From positions 1 through 64,000 of the forward strand of contig NZ_SLXT01000001.1 of NCBI RefSeq assembly GCF_004341395.1: a stretch of DNA of 64,000 nucleotides, written 5' to 3'. Position numbers and translations under genes: made by a program. Each line of letters opens with the position of its first letter. Position 1 is the first letter of the stretch. The notes beneath the pieces were generated by a model. The model was given only the letters and a program-made list of their open reading frames with translations, did no database searches and was not told where the DNA came from. Shown one piece after another: positions 33,514 to 41,901 of the stretch. Source of the DNA: Heliophilum fasciatum. GTDB lineage: Bacteria > Bacillota > Desulfitobacteriia > Heliobacteriales > Heliobacteriaceae.

Positions 33514-35430
33514 TTAGCTATGGGCTTTTTCCGCCACTTCTTGCACCAGTTTGTCCACAAAAGCATCGAGAGCCATGGCACCTTGATCGCCGGCGCCAAA
33601 CTTCCGCACCGCTACGGCGCGGTTTTCCGCTTCTTTGTCGCCAACGATCAACAGGTACGGGATCTTCTGCACACCGCCCTCGCGGATCTTATAGTTGACT
33701 TTTTCGTTGCGGTCATCCAGTTCGACCCGCAATCCCTTGGCTGCCAAAGCGTCGCGGACCTCAACGGCATAATCACGGTGACGATCGGTAATCGGCAGCA
33801 CCCGCGCTTGCACCGGTGCCAGCCAGGCCGGGAAAGCACCGGCGAAGTGCTCCGTCAAAATGCCAATAAAGCGTTCAATCGAACCAAAGACAACGCGGTG
33901 GATCATGACGGGACGATGCTTTTGCCCGTCTTCACCGACATAGGTCAAATCAAACTTCTCCGGCAGTTGGAAATCGAGCTGAATCGTACCGCACTGCCAT
34001 GTCCGGCCCAAGCAGTCTTTTAAATGGAAATCAATTTTCGGCCCGTAGAAAGCGCCGTCGCCAGGGTTAAGCTTATAGGCAACACCTTTAGCTTGCAGGG
34101 CTGCTTCCAGCGCTTCCGTCGCTTTTTCCCAAGCTTCATCGCTGCCCATGGAGTTTTCCGGGCGCGTCGACAGTTCTACGTGATAAGAGAAACCAAAGGT
34201 CGAATAGAAGTGATCAACCAGATCAATGACGCCGATGATCTCCTCTTTAATCTGCGATGGCAGCATAAAGATATGCGAGTCATCTTGCGTAAAGCAGCGC
34301 ACACGCATCAAACCGTGCAACGCACCGGAAAGCTCATGACGGTGTACCAAACCCAATTCAGCCAAGCGCAAAGGCAATTCACGATAGGAATGGATATCCT
34401 GCCGGTACACAAGCATACTGCCGGGGCAGTTCATCGGCTTAATGGCATATTCCGCTTCATCGATCTGCGTGGTGTACATATTTTCCTTGTAGTGAAACCA
34501 GTGACCGGAACGCTCCCAGAGCGATTGATTCAAGATAACCGGCGTACGAATCTCTTGATAGCCCGCTTTTTCATGGGCTTGACGCCAGAATTTCTCCAAT
34601 TCATTGCGCAGAATCATGCCTTTGGGCAGGAAGAAAGGGAATCCAGGTCCTTCTTCCAAAAGTGTGTACAAGCCCAGTTCTTGGCCCAGCTTGCGATGGT
34701 CACGCCGCTTAGCTTCTTCGATGCGATGGAGATGCTCGTCCAACAGCGTTTTCTTCGGGAACGACGTACCATAGATGCGCTGGAGCATCTTGTTTTTCTC
34801 ACTGCCCCGCCAGTACGCGCCGGCCAGGCTCATCAGCTTGAGCGCTTTCATGGCGCCGGTGGAAGGTAAGTGGGGACCGGCGCAAAGATCGATAAAATCC
34901 CCTTGCGAATACATCGAAATCACGGCATCTTCCGGCAAATCCCGGACCAGTTCCACTTTATAGTTCTCGCCTTTTTCCGTAAAAAAGCGGATCGCTTCTT
35001 CCCGGCTTACTTCCCGCCGTTCGATGGGCAGATCGGCTTGAACGATGGCGGCCATTTCTTTTTCAATGGCGGCCAAGTCTTCCGGCGTAAATACATGGTC
35101 CGAGTCAAAATCATAATAAAAACCGTCTTGAATGGCTGGCCCGATCCCTAACTGTGTGCCCGGGAACAAGCGCTGTACCGCTTGCGCCAGCAAGTGCGAC
35201 GACGAGTGGCGGTACACTTCCCGGCCTTCAGGATCATCAAAGGTATAGATCTCGACAGCAGCGTCAACGTCAATCGGTGTATTTAGTCCCACGACACGGC
35301 CATTGATGCTGCCGGCCAGGGCATTTTGCGCCAGTTTGCGACTTAAGGCAATGGCGACTTCGGCGACGGTCGTTCCTAGCGGAAATTCCCGAACAGCGCC
35401 ATCTTTTAAGGTTACTTGAATGTTGCTCAC
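33514..35430 (-). CDS. thrS: Threonyl-tRNA synthetase
   Basis: A 638-aa class II synthetase. It has the N-terminal TGS domain (residues 1-62), the editing domain with HSSSHLLAQAVQ and later SxxC-like elements, the catalytic core with zinc-ligand Cys in NCPGSM and His in HRHELSG, GDGAFYGPKIDFH, and the C-terminal anticodon-binding domain (ARVLPITDRHRDYA). It charges tRNA-Thr and clears mischarged serine. The start is GTG 35430 with TAGGAGTGG upstream; the open frame extends 20 codons into the leader. Unlike thrS in Bacillus, no T-box is present; a short attenuator-like leader is seen instead. ytxC lies upstream. Confidence 0.97.
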   Translation of the reverse strand: MSNIQVTLKDGAVREFPLGTTVAEVAIALSRKLAQNALAGSINGRVVGLNTPIDVDAAVEIYTFDDPEGREVYRHSSSHLLAQAVQRLFPGTQLGIGPAIQDGFYYDFDSDHVFTPEDLAAIEKEMAAIVQADLPIERREVSREEAIRFFTEKGENYKVELVRDLPEDAVISMYSQGDFIDLCAGPHLPSTGAMKALKLMSLAGAYWRGSEKNKMLQRIYGTSFPKKTLLDEHLHRIEEAKRRDHRKLGQELGLYTLLEEGPGFPFFLPKGMILRNELEKFWRQAHEKAGYQEIRTPVILNQSLWERSGHWFHYKENMYTTQIDEAEYAIKPMNCPGSMLVYRQDIHSYRELPLRLAELGLVHRHELSGALHGLMRVRCFTQDDSHIFMLPSQIKEEIIGVIDLVDHFYSTFGFSYHVELSTRPENSMGSDEAWEKATEALEAALQAKGVAYKLNPGDGAFYGPKIDFHLKDCLGRTWQCGTIQLDFQLPEKFDLTYVGEDGQKHRPVMIHRVVFGSIERFIGILTEHFAGAFPAWLAPVQARVLPITDRHRDYAVEVRDALAAKGLRVELDDRNEKVNYKIREGGVQKIPYLLIVGDKEAENRAVAVRKFGAGDQGAMALDAFVDKLVQEVAEKAHS

Positions 35431-35460
35431 AATGTCCACTCCTACATCCGAAAAATCAAA

Positions 35461-35502
35461 CCTCCCGCTTGACAAGTCAGCGGGAGGCACATGATTTGCC
35501 TC
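35461..35502 (-). promoter_or_regulatory. Attenuator-like leader of thrS
   Basis: The ~75-nt thrS leader contains a terminator-like stem (CCTCCCGCT / AGCGGGAGG, 35461-35487) followed by TTTGATTTTT. A competing upstream stem (GAGGCA / TGCCTC, 35484-35502) uses part of the terminator's 5' arm, so only one can form. No T-box, Stem I or leader peptide was found. What ligand or protein would choose between the stems is unknown. Structures were judged by eye. Confidence 0.5.
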
Positions 35503-35510
35503 TGATTCTG

Positions 35511-35539
35511 ATTGTAGACGCCCCCGATTCGCTTGTCAA
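35511..35539 (-). promoter_or_regulatory. thrS promoter
   Basis: Minus strand: perfect -35 TTGACA (35534-35539), 17-bp spacer, -10 TACAAT (35511-35516). Transcription would begin near 35504, giving the short leader described for thrS. Confidence 0.8.
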
Positions 35540-35567
35540 CTGATGGCACAATGACCAGGTCTATGTT

Positions 35568-36476
35568 CTAACGCTCTCCTTGCTGCACCGATGCACGACA
35601 ACGGTCGCATCCGGTACAGTAATGCAGGCGCTCCCCAAATACGGCCTGTAAGGTCGTGATCGCTTCATTGGTCCGGTAACCATCAATAAAATGGACGATC
35701 ACTTCCTGCGGCGCTAACGTCACCAGCGTACTGATCAACACATCTTCATTACCGACGTGCTCGTCGATGCGCATTGATGTCGCTGTCCATTCTTCCCCCA
35801 GCAACGAAGCCCCCTGTCGGTCAAGCAATTCGAAGTGGCCCGTTCCGTCAAGATACACATGGGCTTGGGGAATACGGTAATCTTGCCCTTCCAAAAAAAA
35901 TTGTAATAACCCGACGAAATCACGATATTCTTTTTCCATCGCCAGATCATCGACGGCCATCAACACCGCATCAGTGATGGCCATGCGGTATTCCTGCATG
36001 CGAAATCGCAAAAAACCGTCTACATCCACCTGGTGTTGCTCTTGTAAGATCGCACCAATCATCTCGATCATCTGCTGACGGTAGCCCATCCGGTAAAAAA
36101 GATAATTTTTAGATGTTTTCTCACCTTGTTCTAAGGCTTGGCAGGCCCGGGCAACGGCCTCATCCTCCTCATCCCCCTCAAAGAATCCCCGGTATTGTGC
36201 TAATTCCTCGACAATCAACAATCGTTGCCATTCCGTCATGATCCAGTCGACGAGCAAACGTGTAAGAAATTGTCGTAAAATCATCACAATTTCTTCGGCT
36301 GGTTCGCACCCTTCCCCGTCATCCAACAAGCAAATCAGTTGCTGCCCCAATGATGTCGCCTTGATCTGTACCGCCAAGTGCCAATGTTCGCCTGGCAACG
36401 GCGCCATCTCCCGCTGCAACTGCTGCCCCAAATTTCGCAAATCGCGGCTCGCTCCTACCGAAAAAACGGCTTTCAA
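35568..36476 (-). CDS. ytxC: Sporulation protein YtxC-like
   Basis: About 302 aa, matching the putative sporulation protein YtxC in length, composition and position beside thrS, as in Bacillus. It is a soluble, acidic, mainly helical protein; its role in sporulation is not defined. The central FLRFRMQEYRMAITDAV and the C-terminal EVIVHFIDGYRTNEAI ... YCTGCDRC segments stand out, the latter with a CxxCxxC cluster at the end. The start is probably TTG 36476, six nt after an AAGGGGTGA ribosome site; GTG 36485 overlaps that site. It reads toward thrS but thrS has its own promoter. Confidence 0.75.
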   Translation of the reverse strand: MKAVFSVGASRDLRNLGQQLQREMAPLPGEHWHLAVQIKATSLGQQLICLLDDGEGCEPAEEIVMILRQFLTRLLVDWIMTEWQRLLIVEELAQYRGFFEGDEEDEAVARACQALEQGEKTSKNYLFYRMGYRQQMIEMIGAILQEQHQVDVDGFLRFRMQEYRMAITDAVLMAVDDLAMEKEYRDFVGLLQFFLEGQDYRIPQAHVYLDGTGHFELLDRQGASLLGEEWTATSMRIDEHVGNEDVLISTLVTLAPQEVIVHFIDGYRTNEAITTLQAVFGERLHYCTGCDRCRASVQQGER

Positions 36477-36606
36477 GGAGGTCACCCCTTTCCCAACGAT
36501 GTAAGTAGTATATGAGCCCCATTACAGGCGTATACAGTTTCCCCTCCTCGGTATAGCTTTGCACTGGCAGAGAAAAAATAAACCATCAAGAAAGGGGACA
36601 AACATC

Positions 36607-37158
36607 ATGGGGACAGGCTTATATCGTTGGGGCATGATCATCGTTTCCGTAGGGATGTTGCTGGCCATGACAGCATGCTCCACAGGGCAAAAATCATCAG
36701 ATGCGCAAAAAAGTCAGGAAACTCAAAAAGCCGACTATCAAGACAAAAAAGCGATGATGATCGACATCATTCAGACCGATGAATACCAACAGCGTCTCGC
36801 CCGCCTGATCCGCAATCCGGAATTTCAAAAGATGGTCGCCACCCAAGATCCCCAATTTGAAAAAATCATGCAAGAAATTCTTCGTGATGAAAAGTTCCAG
36901 CAAAATCTCGCCCTGGCCATGAAAGAAAAAGAAGTGCAAAAAGCGATTAAAGATGTCATGAAAGACGCCCTGGATGATCCGGAAATCAAAAAGAAACTGC
37001 AGTCCGCCAAAAGCAGCAGCGGTGGTAGCAGCAGTGGCGGCAGCAGCGGTGGTGGCGGTAGCAGCAGCGGCGGCAGCAGCGGTGGTGGCAGCGGCGGTGG
37101 CGGTAGCAGCAGTGGCGGTAGCAGCGGTGGTGGTGGCGGGAGCGGCGGCAGTGATTAA
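36607..37158 (+). CDS. gerD: Spore germination lipoprotein GerD-like
   Basis: A 183-aa lipoprotein. A signal peptide ends in the lipobox MTAC, then a GerD-like helical domain follows (KKAMMIDIIQTDEYQQRLA ... EKEVQKAIKDVMKDALDDPEIKKKL, residues about 45-135). In Bacillus GerD sits on the outer face of the inner spore membrane and is needed for clustering and function of nutrient germinant receptors. The C-terminal ~45 residues are an almost pure Gly/Ser tail (SSSGGSSSGG repeats) not typical of Bacillus GerD. ATG 36607 has AAAGGGG nine nt upstream. Divergent from ytxC; the gap has no clear sigma-G promoter. Confidence 0.8.
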   Translation: MGTGLYRWGMIIVSVGMLLAMTACSTGQKSSDAQKSQETQKADYQDKKAMMIDIIQTDEYQQRLARLIRNPEFQKMVATQDPQFEKIMQEILRDEKFQQNLALAMKEKEVQKAIKDVMKDALDDPEIKKKLQSAKSSSGGSSSGGSSGGGGSSSGGSSGGGSGGGGSSSGGSSGGGGGSGGSD

Positions 37159-37269
37159 GATTTCAAACACCGAGAGAAAATTGTCAGGAAATATTTCTAC
37201 CGTTGTCCCGTTGTGCTATGATCAGCTTGTATTTTCCTTAGTTTTCAATGATAAAGGAGGATTCCGTCC

Positions 37270-37791
37270 ATGATCGAACGTCCTGAAGCTGCTACCTTTG
37301 CCGGATCTCCCATGACCCTGATTGGTCCCATCGTTCAAGTCGGCGAAACAGCGCCCCCTTTTACGGTCATCGCCAATGATCTCTCCATCAAAACACTGGC
37401 CGACTATGCCGGCAAGGTACGCTTGATCAGTGTAGTTCCTTCCTTAGACACACCCGTATGCGATATGCAAACTCGTCGTTTTAATCAAGAAGCTGCTGCC
37501 TTAGGATCGGACATTGTGATTTTAACCATCAGTTGCGATCTCCCTTTCGCGCAAGCTCGCTGGTGTGGTTCCGCCGGCGTTGATCGAGTGATCACACTTT
37601 CCGATCATAAACATGAGGAGTTCGGTCGTGCTTTTGGCGCATTGATCAAAGAATTACGGCTTTTGTCGCGGGCCATCTTCGTCATTGACCGCAATGATCG
37701 GGTGACCTATACCGAGTATGTACCGGAAATCACCTCTGAGCCGGACTATGACCAAGCATTAGCGGCTGCCAAGGCGGCACTGGATCAATAA
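37270..37791 (+). CDS. tpx: Thiol peroxidase Tpx
   Basis: A 173-aa atypical 2-Cys peroxiredoxin that reduces hydroperoxides using thioredoxin. The peroxidatic Cys lies in TPVCDMQTRRFNQ (about residue 65) and the resolving Cys in SCDLPFAQARWCG (about residue 98), with the spacing of the Tpx family. A strong AAAGGAGG ribosome site precedes ATG 37270, and a strong terminator follows, so it is a single-gene unit. With cytochrome bd it forms part of the cell's visible oxygen defence. Confidence 0.95.
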   Translation: MIERPEAATFAGSPMTLIGPIVQVGETAPPFTVIANDLSIKTLADYAGKVRLISVVPSLDTPVCDMQTRRFNQEAAALGSDIVILTISCDLPFAQARWCGSAGVDRVITLSDHKHEEFGRAFGALIKELRLLSRAIFVIDRNDRVTYTEYVPEITSEPDYDQALAAAKAALDQ

Positions 37792-37801
37792 GCATTCCAT
37801 G

Positions 37802-37844
37802 AAAAAGAACCTTGCCCAGTATAACGCTGGACAAGGTTCTTTTT
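37802..37844. terminator. Terminator after tpx
   Basis: Stem AAAAAGAACCTTGcCCAG / CTGGaCAAGGTTCTTTTT with a short loop; A- and T-runs on the two sides suit both tpx and the convergent synthetase gene. Confidence 0.85.
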
Positions 37845-37900
37845 GAACAAGCAAGCGATTGTTTCGAAGCAAGCCTGTTTCCATTCCGACATTGACTCCG

Positions 37901-39313
37901 TTAAGCCAGTAAAGAATTGCGTGCTTCATGAAGCAATGCCTCGATTTGCGCAAACACACGTTCCAATTCCGTATCGGCAATCACCAGCGATTCCTGTTCA
38001 ACTAACTCCGGTTCATGGAACTCATCCCATTCAATTTCCGGATAACGGTAGATGAGATTGACTTTGCCGGCAATGCGATAATTGAATTTAAAGTAAATTG
38101 ATAAGGTTTCCGAAACACCGTATTTGGGCTCCCAGTCCGAATCAACTTGTAAGGTCAATAAATCACTGACGACAACTTTCAATAAGGTGACAGAACCTAC
38201 ATCCAGCACGCCAGGATTGACGATGACCCGCTCATTACGAAACCGCGCTACTTGCTGCAAACGCTGGACCAAGGGATTTTGCACTTTTTCGACGAAAAAT
38301 TGATGCAATTTGCGGTTCAAACTAGCTTCTTCTTGCTCGGCAACCCGCAATCCTTGATTGCTGCCGTTGATCAAAGCAAATTGATGACGCAATAAGGGAA
38401 GTACCAGAGAAAAGCAAACATTACACATACGGACTGGTTCATTGGCATCTTGTACCAACCCCGTAGCAAGTGAAAGTACTTGCACTTCTTCATGGAGCAA
38501 TACAGGTGTATGGCAACAAGCACAGCGTGCCAAACGATGACCGTGAAAGCGTTGTGGATCCATGCCATTACGCCCTAATAAAAAGCTGAGCTCTAAAATT
38601 GTCATGGACGTGAAATAATTGGCTGGATCGTGCTTCGTGGCATCCTTTCCTTGTTGCCGAAGCAAATCGACAAGATGAAATACATAAGCACGGGCGTTGT
38701 CCGTTTTGAGATCACGGGAAACGGCACGTCGCATGGCCATCATTTTTTCATCAGTATTGTTCGTCTCTTGCGCCAATAGCCGCAGATTTTCAGCAATGTG
38801 CGGCGGTACATCAAGACCGTATTTGTACATCATCGAATGTTGCAAAACAGCCCAAAAATGTTGTCCTACGGTGCGCACTTGAATTTCCGCAAAACGCGTG
38901 ATCGCTTGGTCCGGCGTATGGACCGTATATTCGATGATCAGGTGATGACTGCGATAGCCGCTTAACTTCGGAGTTCGGACAAAGTCCTTTTCATTGACCA
39001 CACGCATATCGGTACGCTGGCGAATGATACCAACGACAAGATCAACATCATCCAGATGCTGGACGATCACACGCAGACCGGCTATGTCTTTGATCCGGTT
39101 CACGATATCATCATTAAGACGCCAGCCATAACGCCGCGCTTTCTCAATCAGACTGTTGGACTTTTTCGTGCGGCTTTCCACAAACAGAATGACCGGACGA
39201 CCGTACTTTGCTTCCAGTGGTGCTTTCAGTGCTTCAAGCTTTACGCGAACTTCCGTTTCCAACTGTTTATACATTGTTAATATGCTGTCGAGCTGTGTAC
39301 AAGTAAGTTCCAC
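37901..39313 (-). CDS. RelA/SpoT-domain alarmone synthetase with Cys-pair region
   Basis: A 470-aa protein. Residues 1-210 form a small-alarmone-synthetase domain with the expected motifs: RTKKSNSL (48-55), DIAGLRV (76-82), KDFVRTPKLSGYRSHH (109-124) and EIQVRT (143-148). It should make (p)ppGpp from ATP and GDP/GTP. No hydrolase domain is present. Residues 264-300 hold two Cys pairs (CACC at 264-267 and CNVC at 297-300), a possible zinc ribbon. The C-terminal ~170 residues form a further domain I do not recognise. Usual YjbM/YwaC proteins are 210-260 aa, so this is a fusion. GTG start after GGGAGGTGA. Confidence 0.8.
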   Translation of the reverse strand: MELTCTQLDSILTMYKQLETEVRVKLEALKAPLEAKYGRPVILFVESRTKKSNSLIEKARRYGWRLNDDIVNRIKDIAGLRVIVQHLDDVDLVVGIIRQRTDMRVVNEKDFVRTPKLSGYRSHHLIIEYTVHTPDQAITRFAEIQVRTVGQHFWAVLQHSMMYKYGLDVPPHIAENLRLLAQETNNTDEKMMAMRRAVSRDLKTDNARAYVFHLVDLLRQQGKDATKHDPANYFTSMTILELSFLLGRNGMDPQRFHGHRLARCACCHTPVLLHEEVQVLSLATGLVQDANEPVRMCNVCFSLVLPLLRHQFALINGSNQGLRVAEQEEASLNRKLHQFFVEKVQNPLVQRLQQVARFRNERVIVNPGVLDVGSVTLLKVVVSDLLTLQVDSDWEPKYGVSETLSIYFKFNYRIAGKVNLIYRYPEIEWDEFHEPELVEQESLVIADTELERVFAQIEALLHEARNSLLA

Positions 39314-39438
39314 AAAGTCACCTCCCTCTTGCCTTTTTGTCCAAGTACAACTAAAATAGAAAAGTTAATTTCCTGTTAATCTATTTCGGCATGCTTCCAC
39401 CCGATTCCTGCTGTATTTCACGTTTATTTTAAACGGGA

Positions 39439-39460
39439 AAGACGCTCCTTCGAGCGTCTT
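39439..39460. terminator. Hairpin downstream of the HTH/coiled-coil gene
   Basis: Perfect 9-bp stem AAGACGCTC / GAGCGTCTT with a CTTC loop. The T-content after it is modest on both strands, so it may be a weak terminator. Confidence 0.5.
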
Positions 39461-39493
39461 CTTTGTTTCCCTTCACTTTTTCGAGGACAAACC

Positions 39494-40633
39494 CTATTTT
39501 GTATATGCCGGGTTGCGGTTCCAGAGCTTTTGGAACCAATTGCGTACACCGCGCTGATTCTGTTCAACGAGCATGCGCTGCCGCCATTTCATAATCATTT
39601 CAGTGGAACGATCGACCGATCGCTTCACGCCGTCGACACTGACTTTGACATCATCCATTTGCTTAGCGATTTTTTCTGCCCCCTTTTCCTGGGAACTGGC
39701 AATTTGTTTGAGTGATTCGTTGAAATCAAGCATTACCTTTTTGACTTCGTTTACCGTGGCTTGATTATCTACGGCCAATTTGTGGACGAAAGTCTGCCGC
39801 ATCTCCGTATCGGACTGTCCGGCAGCCACCTGCTCTAAGGTGTCGCATACCTGACTTAAAATCTTTTCGGAAGCCGACTGCCAACCGCTCATACCGGCAT
39901 GAACGTCATCGAGTTCTTCGCTGATGTTATGGCGAAGCCGTTCCAGCGATGAACGAACTTCTCCGGTAACCGTGTTTTGCACGGTAGCCATTCTGCCTTC
40001 CACTTTACTTAAGTGTTGATGAACACCTTTCTTCAACCCAAGGACATCTGATTGAACCTCAACGATCTGCTCAAGCAGTTGTTCCATTTTTTCTTCCCAT
40101 GCCGGCATGGTGCTCACCAATTTGCTTAAGTTCTCCCTTATTAACCGATTCTCTTCGTCGATATCTTCCCGTACGTTCGGGTTCAGCGCTTGCGTCACAG
40201 CGGCTCCGGACAACTCCGGCACAGTGTCCCCAGGTACAACGGTTTCCTTACGAGAACCTTTCTGTTGGGCAGTGCTCTCCGTCTTGCTGCTTGCAGTTTC
40301 AGTTCCGGCCGACTCATGATTGGTGTTATGAAAGGGACTTTGCGCCAAAGGAATGAGGCGCAACTCACCGGGAGTTGTCGTCTCTTCTTTATCAGGCGCA
40401 CCTTGGTGGAACTTGTCCACCGCCTCTAACCCAAGAATAGGAGAGGTAATTCCACGGCGTCGACCAAACTCGCGCAATGCTTCAACCGAAACCATATACA
40501 TAAAACCACCTGCAATTTTTTGCTGTCGTGCGACCAATTCTCCACGATGAATTGCTTCGCGGATTGTATACCGTTGCAATCCTGTCGCTTTGGCAGCTTG
40601 TACCACCGTCATATCACCTTGCAAATTCATCAT
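39494..40633 (-). CDS. HTH (excisionase/MerR-like) protein with long coiled coil
   Basis: About 379 aa. The N-terminal ~65 residues form an excisionase/MerR-type DNA-binding domain (MTVVQAAKATGLQRYTIREA ... GGFMYMVSVEALREFGRRRG). A Ser/Thr/Glu-rich linker (about 80-170) leads to a long amphipathic, probably coiled-coil region (about 180-350) and a basic Trp-containing end (RNWFQKLWNRNP). There is no sensor domain. The layout recalls RacA, the MerR-like coiled-coil chromosome-anchoring protein of Bacillus, but I see no sequence proof. Two adjacent ATGs (40633, 40630) follow a G-rich ribosome site. It lies upstream of the alarmone synthetase on the same strand, with a hairpin between. Confidence 0.65.
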   Translation of the reverse strand: MMNLQGDMTVVQAAKATGLQRYTIREAIHRGELVARQQKIAGGFMYMVSVEALREFGRRRGITSPILGLEAVDKFHQGAPDKEETTTPGELRLIPLAQSPFHNTNHESAGTETASSKTESTAQQKGSRKETVVPGDTVPELSGAAVTQALNPNVREDIDEENRLIRENLSKLVSTMPAWEEKMEQLLEQIVEVQSDVLGLKKGVHQHLSKVEGRMATVQNTVTGEVRSSLERLRHNISEELDDVHAGMSGWQSASEKILSQVCDTLEQVAAGQSDTEMRQTFVHKLAVDNQATVNEVKKVMLDFNESLKQIASSQEKGAEKIAKQMDDVKVSVDGVKRSVDRSTEMIMKWRQRMLVEQNQRGVRNWFQKLWNRNPAYTK

Positions 40634-40760
40634 GTCTCCCCCCTCTCTTACTATACATTCGCTAAGACAATGGTTTTTCCTTCCATCATCATGATTTATT
40701 TCCATTTTTTTCTTTGCTTTTTTCTTAAAACCCTCCCGGCGAAGATTTTGTTGGCACATA

Positions 40761-40790
40761 TTAACAGCTGCCTTGGCATTATGTTATAAT
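40761..40790 (+). promoter_or_regulatory. Putative promoter of the LysE-type exporter gene
   Basis: Plus strand: -35 TTAACA (40761-40766), 18-bp spacer, -10 TATAAT (40785-40790), 54 nt before the ATG. Confidence 0.6.
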
Positions 40791-40844
40791 AAGCAATCAT
40801 CAGTAGATGCTTGCCCGATCACATTCACGAAGGGAGAACCTCTC

Positions 40845-41570
40845 ATGGTTTACGCCTTGCCGCCGTTGCAGTTGGCCCCGCTTCAAGGTTTCCAAGCTTT
40901 ACTCAGCGGATTGTTACTGGGTATCACCTTGGCCATGCCCTTAGGGCCTACAGGGATGGAAGTATTGCATAATTCCATGCGTCACGGTTTCTGGGTTGGC
41001 CTGGCTGTGGGCACAGGCGCAATTATTGCTGATGCCTGCTATCTCCTTTTTGTGCAATTTGGCCTTGTTCCTTATCTTCAATTGCCCTGGGTGCACTTGC
41101 TCTTCGGGTTGGCCAGCGCTGCCGTACTCATCATTCTGGGGATCTCATTGCTTCGTTCACCGGGACATGCATCGTCATTATCCGAAAGCGAGTTCTTACC
41201 CGATGTCAGTAAAGATGAAGTGAATCCGCTGTTCTCGCAACTGCCCGGCGGGCTGCGCATCGGCTCAACGACCAAACGAGCCGTCTTAAACGGCCTGCTG
41301 CTTACCGGCCTGAATCCGTTGACCTTAACCCTTTGGGTCGGTGTGGGCACAACGGCCATCGCCAGTTGGAATTCAGCTTCTCCCTACTTAGGAATGCTTT
41401 TTATCTTAGGAATCCTTTTTGGACAAGAACTTTGGTTTGCGACAATTTCCCGCTTGGCTCGGACGCGTTTTTTTCGCTGGCAACGACGCTGGCTCCCCTA
41501 TATTCAAAAAGCTTGCGGAATCGCGATGCTGGTCGTCGCTGCTTGGACGCTTTGGACGTTATTTATTTAA
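40845..41570 (+). CDS. LysE/RhtB-family amino-acid exporter
   Basis: A 241-aa protein with about six membrane helices. The family signature is visible near the N-terminus (GITLAMPLGPTGMEVLHNSMRHGFW, only in part invariant), and a second conserved patch is LLTGLNPLTLTLWVGVG. LysE/RhtB proteins export amino acids or related compounds; the substrate cannot be predicted. The mid-region loop (about residues 105-145) is polar and probably cytoplasmic. ATG 40845 follows AAGGGAGAA; the longer frame from 40773 starts inside the promoter. It is a single-gene unit whose terminator is separated from it by an intron remnant. Confidence 0.85.
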   Translation: MVYALPPLQLAPLQGFQALLSGLLLGITLAMPLGPTGMEVLHNSMRHGFWVGLAVGTGAIIADACYLLFVQFGLVPYLQLPWVHLLFGLASAAVLIILGISLLRSPGHASSLSESEFLPDVSKDEVNPLFSQLPGGLRIGSTTKRAVLNGLLLTGLNPLTLTLWVGVGTTAIASWNSASPYLGMLFILGILFGQELWFATISRLARTRFFRWQRRWLPYIQKACGIAMLVVAAWTLWTLFI

Positions 41571-41619
41571 TCCCTAACGATACCGGATGCCCGATGCTCA
41601 TCAAACCTGTTGAATTGGA

Positions 41620-41693
41620 ATCAAAGCTACACCTACTGCCACCTTCGGTGTTCGGGACTTGCACCCTAGAGACAGCGCCCATGCCGGGCGCAC
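41620..41693 (-). mobile_element. Group II intron remnant (5' end only, class C-like)
   Basis: The minus strand reads GTGCGCCCGGCATGGGCGC from 41693, then CTAGGGTGCAAGTCCC, then a CACCGAAGGTG hairpin. This is the standard 5' start (GUGCG) and first domain I helices of bacterial group II introns. It begins three nt after the T-run of a terminator hairpin (minus orientation), the preferred site of class C introns. No reverse transcriptase and no domain V follow; recognisable sequence stops near 41620 and at most reaches the exporter's stop at 41570. It is thus a non-functional fragment. Confidence 0.65.
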
Positions 41694-41695
41694 AT

Positions 41696-41742
41696 AAAAA
41701 AGACGATTCTCTTTCGACTTTAGATTGAGAATCGTCTTTTTT
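41696..41742. terminator. Terminator hairpin next to the intron remnant
   Basis: A 16-bp stem AAAAAAGACGATTCTC / GAGAATCGTCTTTTTT, able to work on both strands. On the plus strand it probably once closely followed the LysE-type gene and is now 125 nt beyond its stop. The rest of 41743-41901 has no gene. Confidence 0.85.
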
Positions 41743-41901
41743 GTTTAGCATGTCAATGTAAGGTTAATTGGAGTTTACGTGTAGGCCCTTGGACTTCTTT
41801 GGCGAGATGGGCCGCCCGTACAGTTGCGTTGAAATCAATCGTTTACATGGGTATACTGTAACTGTTGTCCAAATGCTAATAGAAGAAAGGATTCAGACAC
41901 G

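Noticed and set aside
36697-37170. 157-aa minus-strand open frame rich in Ala and Thr
   Set aside because: Antisense of the GerD-like gene and its Gly/Ser tail; no independent coding evidence.
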